Assembly: GCA_036674765.1 (NCBI GenBank)
Contig: JARVKI010000046.1
Coordinates: forward strand, 1 to 64,000
Length of the DNA stretch: 64,000 nt
Direction: 5' to 3'
From: Seiridium cupressi
Taxonomy: Eukaryota > Ascomycota > Sordariomycetes > Amphisphaeriales > Sporocadaceae
Position numbers and translations under genes: made by a program. The notes under the pieces are model-generated. The model saw only the letters and a program-made list of their open reading frames with translations, searched no databases and was not told where the DNA came from. Below, piece by piece: positions 25,101 through 35,833 of this stretch (positions are counted from its first letter, which is position 1; each line of letters opens with the position of its first letter).

Positions 25101-27035
25101 GGGAACCGTTCGTCCAATGGTCCGGGTACGCTTGTGGGACGCAAGCATGCGATGATCCGCTGCAACCACCGTGCTGGGATAGCAGAGAAAAGACGGTTGG
25201 GGGGCCGGCCTTCTGCAGCGTGGCATCATCGTGGCTGGTGAGCCAGCCTACATTAGACCGTTTGCCATCGAAAATGACTTTCGTAGTCGAACGGAATACG
25301 TCGGTTCCGCTGCGCAGAGCCGTCATGATCGGTTGTATGGTTCCTGGGCAGAGCGATCCGCAGCTGCTATTACTGCCGAATCTGGCTTGAGATAGTAGAA
25401 CCTCTATCGACAGGTATTTGAGCCTAGTATCATACGGCAATCGTCATCTATCATTATTTATCTGTGCGCACTGTATGAATCCATATCCGGCTCACGTGGG
25501 ATTGGCTAAAGGCGCACCCCGTATGTTGGTTGAGGCGATCGCGGAGACGCAATCGCATCCGACCCTTCACTCCCACAGCTTGACCCAGCGTAGTGGAAAG
25601 TTGTGGCGCCTGACCTACTGGATGCTCATTAGCGTACCGGGTCGGCTGGATAAGCTTTAAGCATATCGCCACTTTGAGGCTAGGCGGTCCGAATAACCTA
25701 TGCTCACCTGCCATACCGGTATGTTGACTGTTGACCTTTCTCACGGCGTCCTCAGCGCCACAACGACCTGCCATGCCGTTCGTGAAACCTTAAAGGGGAC
25801 GAATGGCTAGTGCCATGGTGGATCGCTCGAGTGTATAGTTGCAGGACACAAGGAATAGCCCCAAATACGATGCCGGGCGAGCCACGGTTGATGGGATTGT
25901 ACGAGTCTCACGCCCTCGCTAGGCGACTATCCCGAGGGTGCTAAAGTGGCCAATCGTAAATATTCCCCATTTCAGCCCCCGAGGCTTTTGGTCCAACGAA
26001 GATCCGGCACCGAGCTTTCCGTCCGAGTCCAACGTGGCCCATCCTCCCGCACCTGAGCGACTTGCTGTAGGGACGGAATACGTACCAAGACCCAAAACCC
26101 AGCCGGCGACCTCGACCAAATCACGAGTTGCTCCGTTGCGTATCCGCGGAGCAACCCCAAAAAGGCTTTTGCTCTTGTCGGCCATGGGTAGTGCCTACAG
26201 ACTTCATTTAGTAGCGATAGCACCTGCCCAGCTATCGACATCTGGAAAGTCAGAGGGAGCTTGTATCACGGCACATGTATAGAGAATGTCTTCCTGCCCT
26301 GGTCTTGTTCGTGAGACCCTGTGTGCATTGTATCGCGGACTTGAGGGATGACGACGGACCGTTCAGCAATGCTCACTCGTCCTCCCGGCAAGCTGATGGT
26401 CGTTTCAGCCAGTAGATGCAATGCAATGTCCATCTTACCGCGTACTGCTGCTGGAGAAGCAAGTCTACTGCAGGTCGAGCGGTCGTGACTTTTGTGTGGT
26501 GGCTGCGCGCCGTGGCCCATTCCGGGCGTCCCCCCTGTTATTGACCGAGCGACACCATCCAACCCATCTCGGCTATTCCCCTATGGTCTTTCGCGATTGG
26601 GACATAGGAGGTAGTCAGTATTGCCAGGTACTCAAATGAATCGACCCACCAGCATCACTGGCCGGTGCCAATCACTTTGATATTGATCGCAAATGCCGGA
26701 GGTGCTAGGCCTTTGCTGGGAAGTAAGAGGCGCTCGTTTCGCTCGTATACCTGCACTGCCGTTTAGCCTTTCCATATCTTGCTTCTTCTGCTTTGGGACT
26801 GCTGGCTGTGAATTGCCTACACAAGTACCATCTTTTGCCAGCCCAGCTAATTCGGCCTCTTCGTCGCTCGCTAATATCCCCTCACTGCCATGGCTGCCAT
26901 ATGAGGACCGTTTCCATCATACCCTTCCTTTCCCCGGAAAACGCCTGACCTCCTGGCTGGTCTTGATTCTGCGCCGTCAAGTAAGGCCAGCGCCAGGTGA
27001 AGCGCCTCCACAAAGGACTTCACTGCGCAGCAGCC
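22132..27035. other. long divergent intergenic region
   Basis: About 4.9 kb between two divergent surface-protein genes. The 900 bases next to the pepsin-fold gene are GC-rich and hold a 305-codon minus-strand frame (22080-22997) that overlaps exon 1 in another frame and looks accidental. The rest has only short overlapping frames. No RNA gene or mobile element was recognised. Confidence 0.45.
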
Positions 27036-29474
27036 ATGTCACTCGACTACCGAATGCTGCTTTGCCTTGCAGCTTTCCTTTTCTACGGCGTTGATCAGGT
27101 CACAGCGGGTAAGTTTGCCAGACTTTGTGCGCGACTATGGGCGACTGACGTTGTAACAGTGCCCCATTGGGGCCGTTTTGACCGACGTCTCGATGCCAGT
27201 AATCAGACATCTTCTAGCACGGTGGCGCTGAGTGAAACGAGTCAAGCAAGTGCAGTGTTGTCTTCGTCGTTGTCATCGTTCGCCTCGGAGGCGGGTGGTA
27301 TTTCTGTGAGCGAAGCCGTGACGGCGCAACTCTCGGTCGTGTCCATTTCAGCAGGCAGTGTAGCTTCGTCGCCATCATCTCAGCAAATCCACACTCTCAA
27401 TGGCTTAGAGACCATTACTACTGTGGCGCGGCCTACCACATTCACATTTGGATTCAGTACGACCACGACGGCACGCGCCAGCAGTGTACTTCCGGATAGC
27501 TCCTCGGGGGTCGTCAGTGACTATAGTCCTCCCCCCTCAAGCCAACCCTCAAGCCAGACTTCAATTTCTACTTTCCCGGCCTCATATGTCAATACCAGCA
27601 GCATTGCCAGCTCGTCAAGTATATCAGCAGTCAACGGCACAAGTAACAGCCTTGGTCGAAATTCAACTATAACCGCACATACAGATATTGTATCACCTAC
27701 CGTGGCCGTACCACCTCCGGTCATCACCACATATGAGCCGCCGAATCCTGTCTCGCCCGCAGACGAAGTGACATCAGATGCATGTGATGTCACCACTAAT
27801 AGCAATATTGTGACCGTGTGGTCCACCATCTATACGACAACTATTACTTGGACGCTGCCGCCGGAACAGTATACGCCACCCTTCCCTACGACGGCGTCAA
27901 CGGTTCCTACGCCTGTAATCTGTTCGCAAACGACCGCACGGCTTTCTGCCTCCAAGTGCGAGGGATCGGGATGCACGGTGTTCACGTATCCTGCAGCTAC
28001 ATCATCAGACGATGGGAACCGTCATGTCAATCCAACAGCTACTGCAGGGACAACCTTAGCTGCATCGTCTGGACAGGCGGGTGGACAGGGGGCAGGACTG
28101 TCGACGATTACATTCTACACGACGGACAAAAATCCCGCAGTGGTATACTCGACCGAACAGCCTCCAGACTACGGCGATTCCGGTACAACATTAGTTCAGA
28201 ATCATAATACGCCGAACGGCGGAAACTTCCCGGCGACTACTCCGCCATATCAGAAAGCAACAACGTCGTCATCGACCAACGCGGGCGGAAGCAACGGTGG
28301 TGGCAGCAGTGGCGACAAGACTGCCGGCGCTGGTGGAAGTGCAAACGGAGGAGGAAATAGTGGTGGAAATTCTGCAGGTGCTGGAAATAATAGTGGTGGT
28401 AATACAGCCGACGCAGGGGGGAATGGTGTTGGTGGTGGTGGTGGCGGCGCCGCCGCTCAACCGACACCCGAGCCTGCGAGGCAAAACCCGACACCGACCA
28501 CAGCGGTAACAGTGATCATCCAAACGACGCAGGTCATCATAAATGACCATACTTTCACCGACAGCCCTCAAAGCAAAACATCCACTGTGGTTGTCGGTAC
28601 GGACACATTTGTCATCAATCCAAGTGAAGTTATCGGTGCAGGCGCAACCGTGAGAAGGCCTGTGGCTGGAGGAATATTTATACCTACGGCAACAACCACC
28701 ACTGTCGCCGGTGTGGAGGTTGTGTACACTGCAATCGGCAGCTCAGCGGCTTCCGGTCATTCCGTGTTCGGGGTTGCTACTATCGATGGAACCACCTTCA
28801 CACTGGGCGTAGCGTCTTCGAATGTCGTGGTCAAGGGGCAGACAATCATGCTGGGACCTGTTGGCATTGCATTCGCAAGCCAGACCATCCCGGTAGTCAC
28901 AGCAGCAGCAGCCGCCACGGAATCAGCTGTGCTAGGTGGAGAGATGCTTACGGCGGTTGGCAATTCACTTGCGGTCATTGATGGCACCACGTTTACATAC
29001 AGGCCAGGGATGAGCACACTGACCGAAATCGTCGATGGAGACACAATCTTGATTGGACCATCAGGAGTCAGTGTTCACGGCATGACCCTGGGAGGAATCA
29101 CGGCGGCGCCGACAGCAACCACGTACGAAATTGTGGGCGGTGCTACGATTACTGAAATCGGCGGAAGTGCTGTTGTTGTTGATGGCACGACATACTCCAT
29201 TGGTTCAGGGGCCGCCAGCGCGGTTACGACCGTTATAGACGGTCAAACTCTCACCATCGGGCCTAGTGGTGTTGCTATGTCTTCTTACACGTTCGCTCAG
29301 CCGTACGTCACGAGTACGGTCATTGAACCAGGAAGCACATCATCAGTAGCCGCCGCGACAGCGACGGACACGACAGAAAATGCTGGTTTGACGTTACGCC
29401 CAGCATGGAACACGGGTATCATGGGAATGTGCATAGCGATCGGCGTTGGGTTGATGGGAGGGCTGCTTTTATGA
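27036..29474 (+). CDS. Ser/Thr-rich cell-wall protein, probably GPI-anchored
   Basis: Secreted protein of 795 aa. Exons 27036-27108 and 27160-29474. The start is the first ATG giving a clean signal peptide (MSLDYRMLLCLAAFLFYGVD). The 51-nt intron directly after the signal peptide is a multiple of three and stop-free, so unspliced mRNA would still be read through. After a Ser/Thr-rich region come a Gly/Asn-rich linker and four related units of about 60-70 residues in the C-terminal half, best seen in VIDGTTFTYRPG, VVDGTTYSIGSG and DGQTLTIGPSGV. The very C-terminus is a hydrophobic stretch ending GVGLMGGLLL with no charged tail, as in GPI signals. Proteins of this make-up are common on fungal walls; no enzymatic domain is recognisable. 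Confidence 0.8.
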   Translation: MSLDYRMLLCLAAFLFYGVDQVTAGKFARLCARLWATDVVTVPHWGRFDRRLDASNQTSSSTVALSETSQASAVLSSSLSSFASEAGGISVSEAVTAQLSVVSISAGSVASSPSSQQIHTLNGLETITTVARPTTFTFGFSTTTTARASSVLPDSSSGVVSDYSPPPSSQPSSQTSISTFPASYVNTSSIASSSSISAVNGTSNSLGRNSTITAHTDIVSPTVAVPPPVITTYEPPNPVSPADEVTSDACDVTTNSNIVTVWSTIYTTTITWTLPPEQYTPPFPTTASTVPTPVICSQTTARLSASKCEGSGCTVFTYPAATSSDDGNRHVNPTATAGTTLAASSGQAGGQGAGLSTITFYTTDKNPAVVYSTEQPPDYGDSGTTLVQNHNTPNGGNFPATTPPYQKATTSSSTNAGGSNGGGSSGDKTAGAGGSANGGGNSGGNSAGAGNNSGGNTADAGGNGVGGGGGGAAAQPTPEPARQNPTPTTAVTVIIQTTQVIINDHTFTDSPQSKTSTVVVGTDTFVINPSEVIGAGATVRRPVAGGIFIPTATTTTVAGVEVVYTAIGSSAASGHSVFGVATIDGTTFTLGVASSNVVVKGQTIMLGPVGIAFASQTIPVVTAAAAATESAVLGGEMLTAVGNSLAVIDGTTFTYRPGMSTLTEIVDGDTILIGPSGVSVHGMTLGGITAAPTATTYEIVGGATITEIGGSAVVVDGTTYSIGSGAASAVTTVIDGQTLTIGPSGVAMSSYTFAQPYVTSTVIEPGSTSSVAAATATDTTENAGLTLRPAWNTGIMGMCIAIGVGLMGGLLL

Positions 29475-32400
29475 TCACGGACAGACAGTAAATACGTCTC
29501 CAGAATATGGGTTTTGACGGCGCAATCAGGCGAACGACATGGCACGGGACAAAATGGCGCGGTATGTGATCACGGCAATGATGTAACGATACCCAAGACT
29601 GCGCTTTGGACGCGTCGAACAAGATAACGGGGCCTTGTTGGAAGCACCGACACATTGCATTGCGCAGGTTTATATGTACATAGCATGCTAGAGGAGGCAT
29701 ATAATCATTACGAGCATCCCAAACTCTCATGTGTGATTTTGCCAGGTAATGACATTAGGTTCAGCGATGTTTTTCATGTCAAGATTCAATGAGTTCTAGA
29801 TATCTGAGGCACAATATTTCGGTATGATGCTCTCGCTCGCGTGATGACCGCATAAAGTCAGGGGTCAAGCTGTCACGTCAGCTTTACGATCGACTAGTAA
29901 CATATCGGACATCTTGGGAATAGGCACGTCCAATCACTCGTTGTCGTTGTCGAGCCCTGATCTTGGCCACCATGTGCCCAGACCTGAGGAACGGAATGCT
30001 TATCTGTTCACTACATAACATCAGCTCCATCGATGCTACGTCCATGCTGTGAGACCATCCAATGACCTTGACGAACTCTCGCAACAGTCTCTGATTGCTG
30101 CGAATTCAGGGCGAGGATAATCCCTCCTCACAGGACCCATGGCGCAGCGCCGCCTGGCTGGAACGCTCTTATCCCTCTATATCAGCCCTACATTTCGCGA
30201 ACGCAAAGCTGCATCATCGCTTATGTCTACCACTACCCCAAGACGAGCGGGTGGCTTGCTGCTGAGATATGCGAGGTCCGCAAACGAGAGTGTCGGGGAG
30301 GCGAGGGGATCCTCCACCGAGCCACCCACGTCTGACACGACATCGTTTGTCGCGCCGCGCCTGGGCTGTTCGCCACGAGGAGACGCAGAGTCTGAAATTA
30401 CCGAAGTTTACATATCATACTTGTGAGGCTCGTGACCTGCTCAGACGCGCGGCGACACCAATAGTTCATTCAATACACCCCCACAATTTACCCGGAAGAC
30501 GTCTTCACGCATTTTAGTGCTCGTCCTCCGGCGCCCTGGGTCAGCCACCCGAGAAGAGCGCTGAGCAGATCCATGAGAGCCACCAGCCCTTCGCGGCCAC
30601 GGTGAGATTAAGATATGCGTGAGCACACCTTCTCGGCGTTCGAGACCACAAAAAGCCATGGGTTGTGCTTGCATACATGTCTAGGCCCCCTAGTTGGTAT
30701 CAGCAGGCACTTGTCGTGAAATCATCACCCACTTCGACAACCCCGAACGGGAGCAACCTTATACTCTCGTCTATTGTTCCCCAACAGAGACAAGATCTAG
30801 ATGTTGATCATTACCTCATCCGATGGAGCCAAGCTGCAACTATTCGCTCGGTCTACTCGGGTCGGGCGGTAGGGGAGGAGGACCTGGCAGGTATAGAGCA
30901 GGGGTCCTCTGACTTGCTGCAGAAAGCCTGCAGACAGGCAGACAAGTTCGTTCCTCCAGGGATGCGGCACAAGCGCCCAGGCGCCCTGGTCCTCTTGTGG
31001 AGGGATTCCGTTCCTGAAGCTCTTTGCCGTTTAGGAGGAGGATCGTGATCGATGTGCGCCATGTGTTCTTGACGAAGGAACAGACAGCGGGTCGTGTGTC
31101 TCAGGCTCCTGCGAACTGTGCATGCTACCCTGGCCGCCGCCATTGGACGTCTTCGGCCTCTACTTTTGGGGCCGACGCACCACATGACTTTGCACCGTCA
31201 ACACCAAAGAACCGTGGAAATATATGATACGTTTCACGAACCAGAGAACCGTGCGAATGGCACGCATTCGGTCCCGGCCGCGACTGTCTGGTTCACTCAA
31301 TTTCCCCAGACCGCTGACCCCGCAGCCACGGAATGCTACCTCAAGTGAAGAAAAAACAAGGACCCATGTGAGGTACATGAGGCTTGTTCAAATGAATTGA
31401 ACACCTCGTTCCCCTTGCCAAACCCCCCAGCAAATCCACCAGCAGACCACGAGGTGGCTTGAATCCTCCTGCGAGGAGCTCCCCCCCTCCTTCAGCACGC
31501 GGCGGCTGGAGAGTTGCAACCTACATTACCACATACTCACACTGCATACATATTACATACGTACACAGAAACTTTACGGTAAACGAAAACAGCCGACCAA
31601 ATACGGGCCCCGGTGCAGGCAGACCTCGCTTCCCAGGGCTAAAATACGATTGGCTTGCGTATCATTTCGTCGAGAGGGAGTCCTTTCCCTCCTTCCTGCG
31701 CCGAGCAGCCAGACCTCTTCGACTTCCACCCTTATTTTCCGAGTGCGAAGGGGAGGAAACGGACGAACGCGGGGTGTGGTAGTGCCGGCTGCGGCTGTCC
31801 TGTGGTTGAGAGAGGCCATGTATGTATGCGACTCTGCTCGGTCTTTTGCGTACGACGTCGAAGATGTATGCAAGGGACTTTGACCCCCCATTTCTCTGTT
31901 CTTTTCTTATTCTGGTCCCTCAACTTTGAGTGTAATTGGTTCCAGGTCTAGAGAGAAAACCTTATCTCTAGACATTTGCGACTTCCAGCCGTACGTGCTG
32001 CGAAAGTTGCGGGGGAAAAAGAATTTTAAAAAAAAAATAAGATAAAAGTAAAGATCAGCCGACACTTTTCTATACAGGTTGCACTGCTTCCGCGGTATGC
32101 GCGTCTGGGATCCCTCCCTTCCCCCCTCCTTTCAACCGTCTTGCCATCTCATTCTTGCTTCTCTACCCTAAGTCAGTCCGATCAAGCAAAGGCTGTGGTT
32201 TGTGGAGAAGAAAGTGCGGCCGATTGGGTAGGTAAGAGTGAAGTGGTGTTGTGGGTAATACAATAATACTGCCATCTTAGGCTATAACTTCGCCCTTGAA
32301 ATACTATAACGGCAAAAAGGCGCGGATGGGGCAGGCGGATTGATGGGGTCCTTGCGAGGGACCGCAAAATCCCACGCCCCCTTAACAACTCATTTTATGG

Positions 32401-32949
32401 ATCTTGCGCCATAACTGTTCATCGTGACGGATTACAAGGGACCTGGCGAGAAGTAGATATTTCTGGCATGCAAGAGCATAGACTGTGGTTGTTGGTAGTC
32501 ATTGCCCAGTGGTAATGGTTGTCTATGTGAACTTTTATCGTGACAATTATCCATCTGGCACTTGTATAGAAATTTTACAAACGGTATACTGCATCTTGTG
32601 TGACCGACTTGGAAAGATTCTCTGAATCATAGCTCCGAGCATCAGCAAGAGAACGATAAGCCAAGAAGGAACAGTTGTATTTCCATGTGACAAGTCTCGC
32701 TTCGTTTATGAAATAGTCTAACTGAGACTATTGAGCAGGAAATTGTGTCGTCTTGAGGGTCTCCCAATTCTTGCCCTCCCTAGTCTGTGCGACGAAGAAA
32801 TGCCTCTACCATGACCCCCTTCTCTGGAAATGTGCAATGCTGCAAAGGGATATCTAGCCGGTGACTAGACCACAAGTTGATCTTCCCTCATCAGCAAACA
32901 CAGAACGCCGTCCGATGCAAAGTCTTTATGCAAACCACACTTTTCCTAA
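29475..32949. other. convergent intergenic region
   Basis: About 3.5 kb between a plus-strand and a minus-strand gene end. Only short overlapping frames are seen; part of 31480-32330 is pyrimidine-rich or AT-rich. No gene, tRNA or transposon signature was recognised. Confidence 0.4.
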
Positions 32950-35833
32950 TCACCAAACTTCCTCCCAAAGTTGGTTGTTGTCTTCAAGATAATCTATCGC
33001 TCCTTCAACAGTCTTGACGAGTTCTCCTTTGATCATGGCATCGAGGATGGCCTGGCGTACAGCCTCGGGCATTTTTCCAGAACTTCCACAAATCATAATG
33101 GTGGCCTCGCACTGGATCAGCTCGCAAATAAGCTTATACTCCTGACGTATGACATCCTGGATGTAAATTTTGTGCTTCTGGTCTCGCGAGAAGGCCGTGT
33201 GGACGTCAACTCCCAGTATTGGCCACTCGTCCTTGAAGAAGTAGTCGGCATTTTTGTTGCGTGCCCCGAAGAAAAGTACGTTCCGCCCGTTCTCTTTGTC
33301 CATAAATCGTTCCCAAAAGGCGGCGCGGATGGGAGCGAGTCCTGTGCCGGTGGCAATACAGAGGAGAGAGTTTCGCATCGTCTCTACATTAGCGAACGGT
33401 GCACCACGCTCTTTCAGGCTGATGCGGACCTTGGTACCAGGTCGAAGGGACTCGACATATCGTGAGCAGAGTCCACGTCGAGTCTTGCGCAAGACAGTCT
33501 TATACTTGACCACTGCAATCAAGAGCTCGATAGGAGTGTCCTGACAGGCGCGTCTTGCATTCGCAGGTGGACCGGCGCTGGCAATGCTGTACTCCCGACC
33601 ACGTATGATGGGAAATACGGCGGGCATAAATTGATAGGGCACCTTGACTGACGAGAAGTCTTGCAGAATCTCTAGGATGGAACGTCGGGGCCGCGAGGTA
33701 TAATCATAGAATTCATCACTGTACTTTGCCAGTGCAAACTCCGCGAGTCTTTCCGACTGCATGGTATCTGTTGCAAAAAATCTAACCGTGTTGAAGAAAC
33801 TACGTTTCGGAATCGCCGTGATGTCGTAGTTGTTTGTCAACAGTTGGCGCAAGGTGCTGTTCTCCAAAGGGTAACACCCAGCAGGCGCGTGTTCAGCGAA
33901 GAATAAATCGTCCCTCTCTTTGAAATGCTTGAAGCGCTCATCGGCTACGTCGTTCCATCCCATTAGGTCGATCAAGGTCTGGACATCCTCGGGAAAGTTT
34001 TTCGGATAAAGCACAGCCGAGTCGCCTGCAGCAGTGAAGAGACTCTTAAGCCCTTCTTCTTCTTCTTCTGCTTCTTTTTCTTCTTCCTCTTCTTCTTCGG
34101 TTTGCTTCTTTTTGGAGTGCTTCAGCTTCCCAGAAGACTTCCGGGCCTCAGTTTGCCCACCAAGCGGCCCACTAGTAATTGATGGCGGGCTACTCATATC
34201 ATCGACCTGGCTTTGGCGTGGAGAGTAGTGGTCCATGTTAACAGGTGCAGCCGGCATGCCTGTTGCAGACTTTGGATGTACGATGATTGTGAGCTGACGA
34301 ACATCCTGCCAGTGGTCGTCGGGCGTGAGTCTGTCATTTTCCGCAATGGTAGCAGTCCAGGCGTCTGGGATAGGCAGAAGATCCCCATGCGGTACAGGAA
34401 ACGATTCGGCAGAGTCAGCAAGCTGGTACTTTTCAGCAGCGTCTTTGAGAACGTTGTGCCTGTCCAGATAATTGAGACCTCGGTAGTCTTTGATGTCAGC
34501 TGCAGTGTGTTCATTCAGTCGTACATACGAAGCGGGACCGCTGGCATGAGATCGTTTCTCTATGAGCTCATTCTCCTGTCCTCGGGGGTTAACCGCGTCG
34601 ACATGACTGAACCTTGCGGCCTTGCAATCAAGACCATTGCGGTCGAACTCTTTACCGCGCTGCTCGGGGAACAGGTCAGGCATTTTGGCGGCAACTGACT
34701 CTCTCTCAAGGAAGATTTTGGGTGGCAACTGAATGTCTTGCGGAATCGGCGAAAGTCCTTCAGGAAGAGGAAACTCGGAGATCAGGTGCGAACGGAGACT
34801 GATAGACCAAGGTAGAAATCCGCCGTCGATACTGAAATGAGGTCAGCCGTTGAAGTCTCAAGTGCGGATAGGTGCTTGGTAGAGTGTCAAGACAGTTGCG
34901 AGATCTTCAGAATTGAAGTTGGCAAGAACAACTGCCAGTTGCTCTCTCTTTGTTGCTCGCGTGTGGAAACGCAACTGGAACACCTTGCCGTAAAAATGAT
35001 TAAGCACAACAGAAAACCAAAAGGCAAGGCGCAGTAGCCACCGGCGACAAATGAATGGTCATTACCCTTGCAATGAACTGGTTTGTCCTCGGAATGATGA
35101 AACTATACATATACGCACCCATCGTCATGACGCTCGTCGGCTTCCCCACGAGGATAAAATTCGTTGGCACCAAGCTGCAATAGGCGTTTATGAAGCTTTC
35201 GGGCTGCCCAGTTAAACCTGCAACTGTAAGCTGTTTTGCTGCCATATCAAGATATCGAAAGGAACGCACTGCCTGTACGAACTATCACCTAAACCAAACG
35301 TGGTGAACTTCACGTTACTGAACACTGTAGCAGGAAGCCTTCTGGAGAGTAGCTTTCTCCACAGGGCTCGTGAGTTCTTAGGCATGTCTCCTTGGCCGGT
35401 GGTAGAGATGATGAATAGCACCAACGAGTATTGAGTGAGCGTCCTCTAGCAAACATCATCAGCCATGTCATTATTTTGGTGCTTTGTATATGCCTTGGGC
35501 CTGCTTCTTTGATACTGGGTACTATATATTGCAATTCATGATGCCTTGATCAAGATGACTGTGTTAAGCGTTACCCATTAAGAGCCATATATATTTCTGA
35601 AACCTTGGAATAGGAGAGTGCTTCTGGCAAATGAGGAAGAGGGAGCAAAGAAGACCTACCAAGCGAACATCATCCATTGTGAGTACATCTGTTCTGAATC
35701 GCAGTCGCTCGAGAATATCCTCAAGGTCTGCAGCTAAGTCTTGACTGTTGCCCGTTTCAGATCCATATAGGACAAGCACTCTTCTGTTCTCAACAGATAA
35801 AACCTCGCCGGTGGCGAGTCGCTCGTCCGCCAT
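32950..35833 (-). CDS. TAH18: NADPH-dependent diflavin oxidoreductase, cytosolic Fe-S assembly
   Basis: Electron donor for Dre2 in cytosolic iron-sulfur protein assembly, 776 aa. It combines FMN-, FAD- and NADPH-binding domains. Exons 35833-35660, 35445-35270, 35217-35119 and 34831-32950. Flavodoxin motifs: VLVLYGSETGNSQD, FIISTTGQGDMPKN and FTTFGLGDSSY, continuing over a splice into FNWAARKLHKRLLQLGA. The middle has GIDGGFLPW and LPIPDAWTATIAENDRLTPDDHW. The reductase part shows YPKNFPEDVQTLIDLMGWND, REYSIASAG (FAD), CIATGTGLAPIRA (NADPH) and FFGARN, ending YLEDNNQLWEEVW. A Lys/Glu-rich insertion at about 391-410 is described under findings. Introns 1 (214 nt) and 3 (287 nt) are long for this window. 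Confidence 0.93.
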
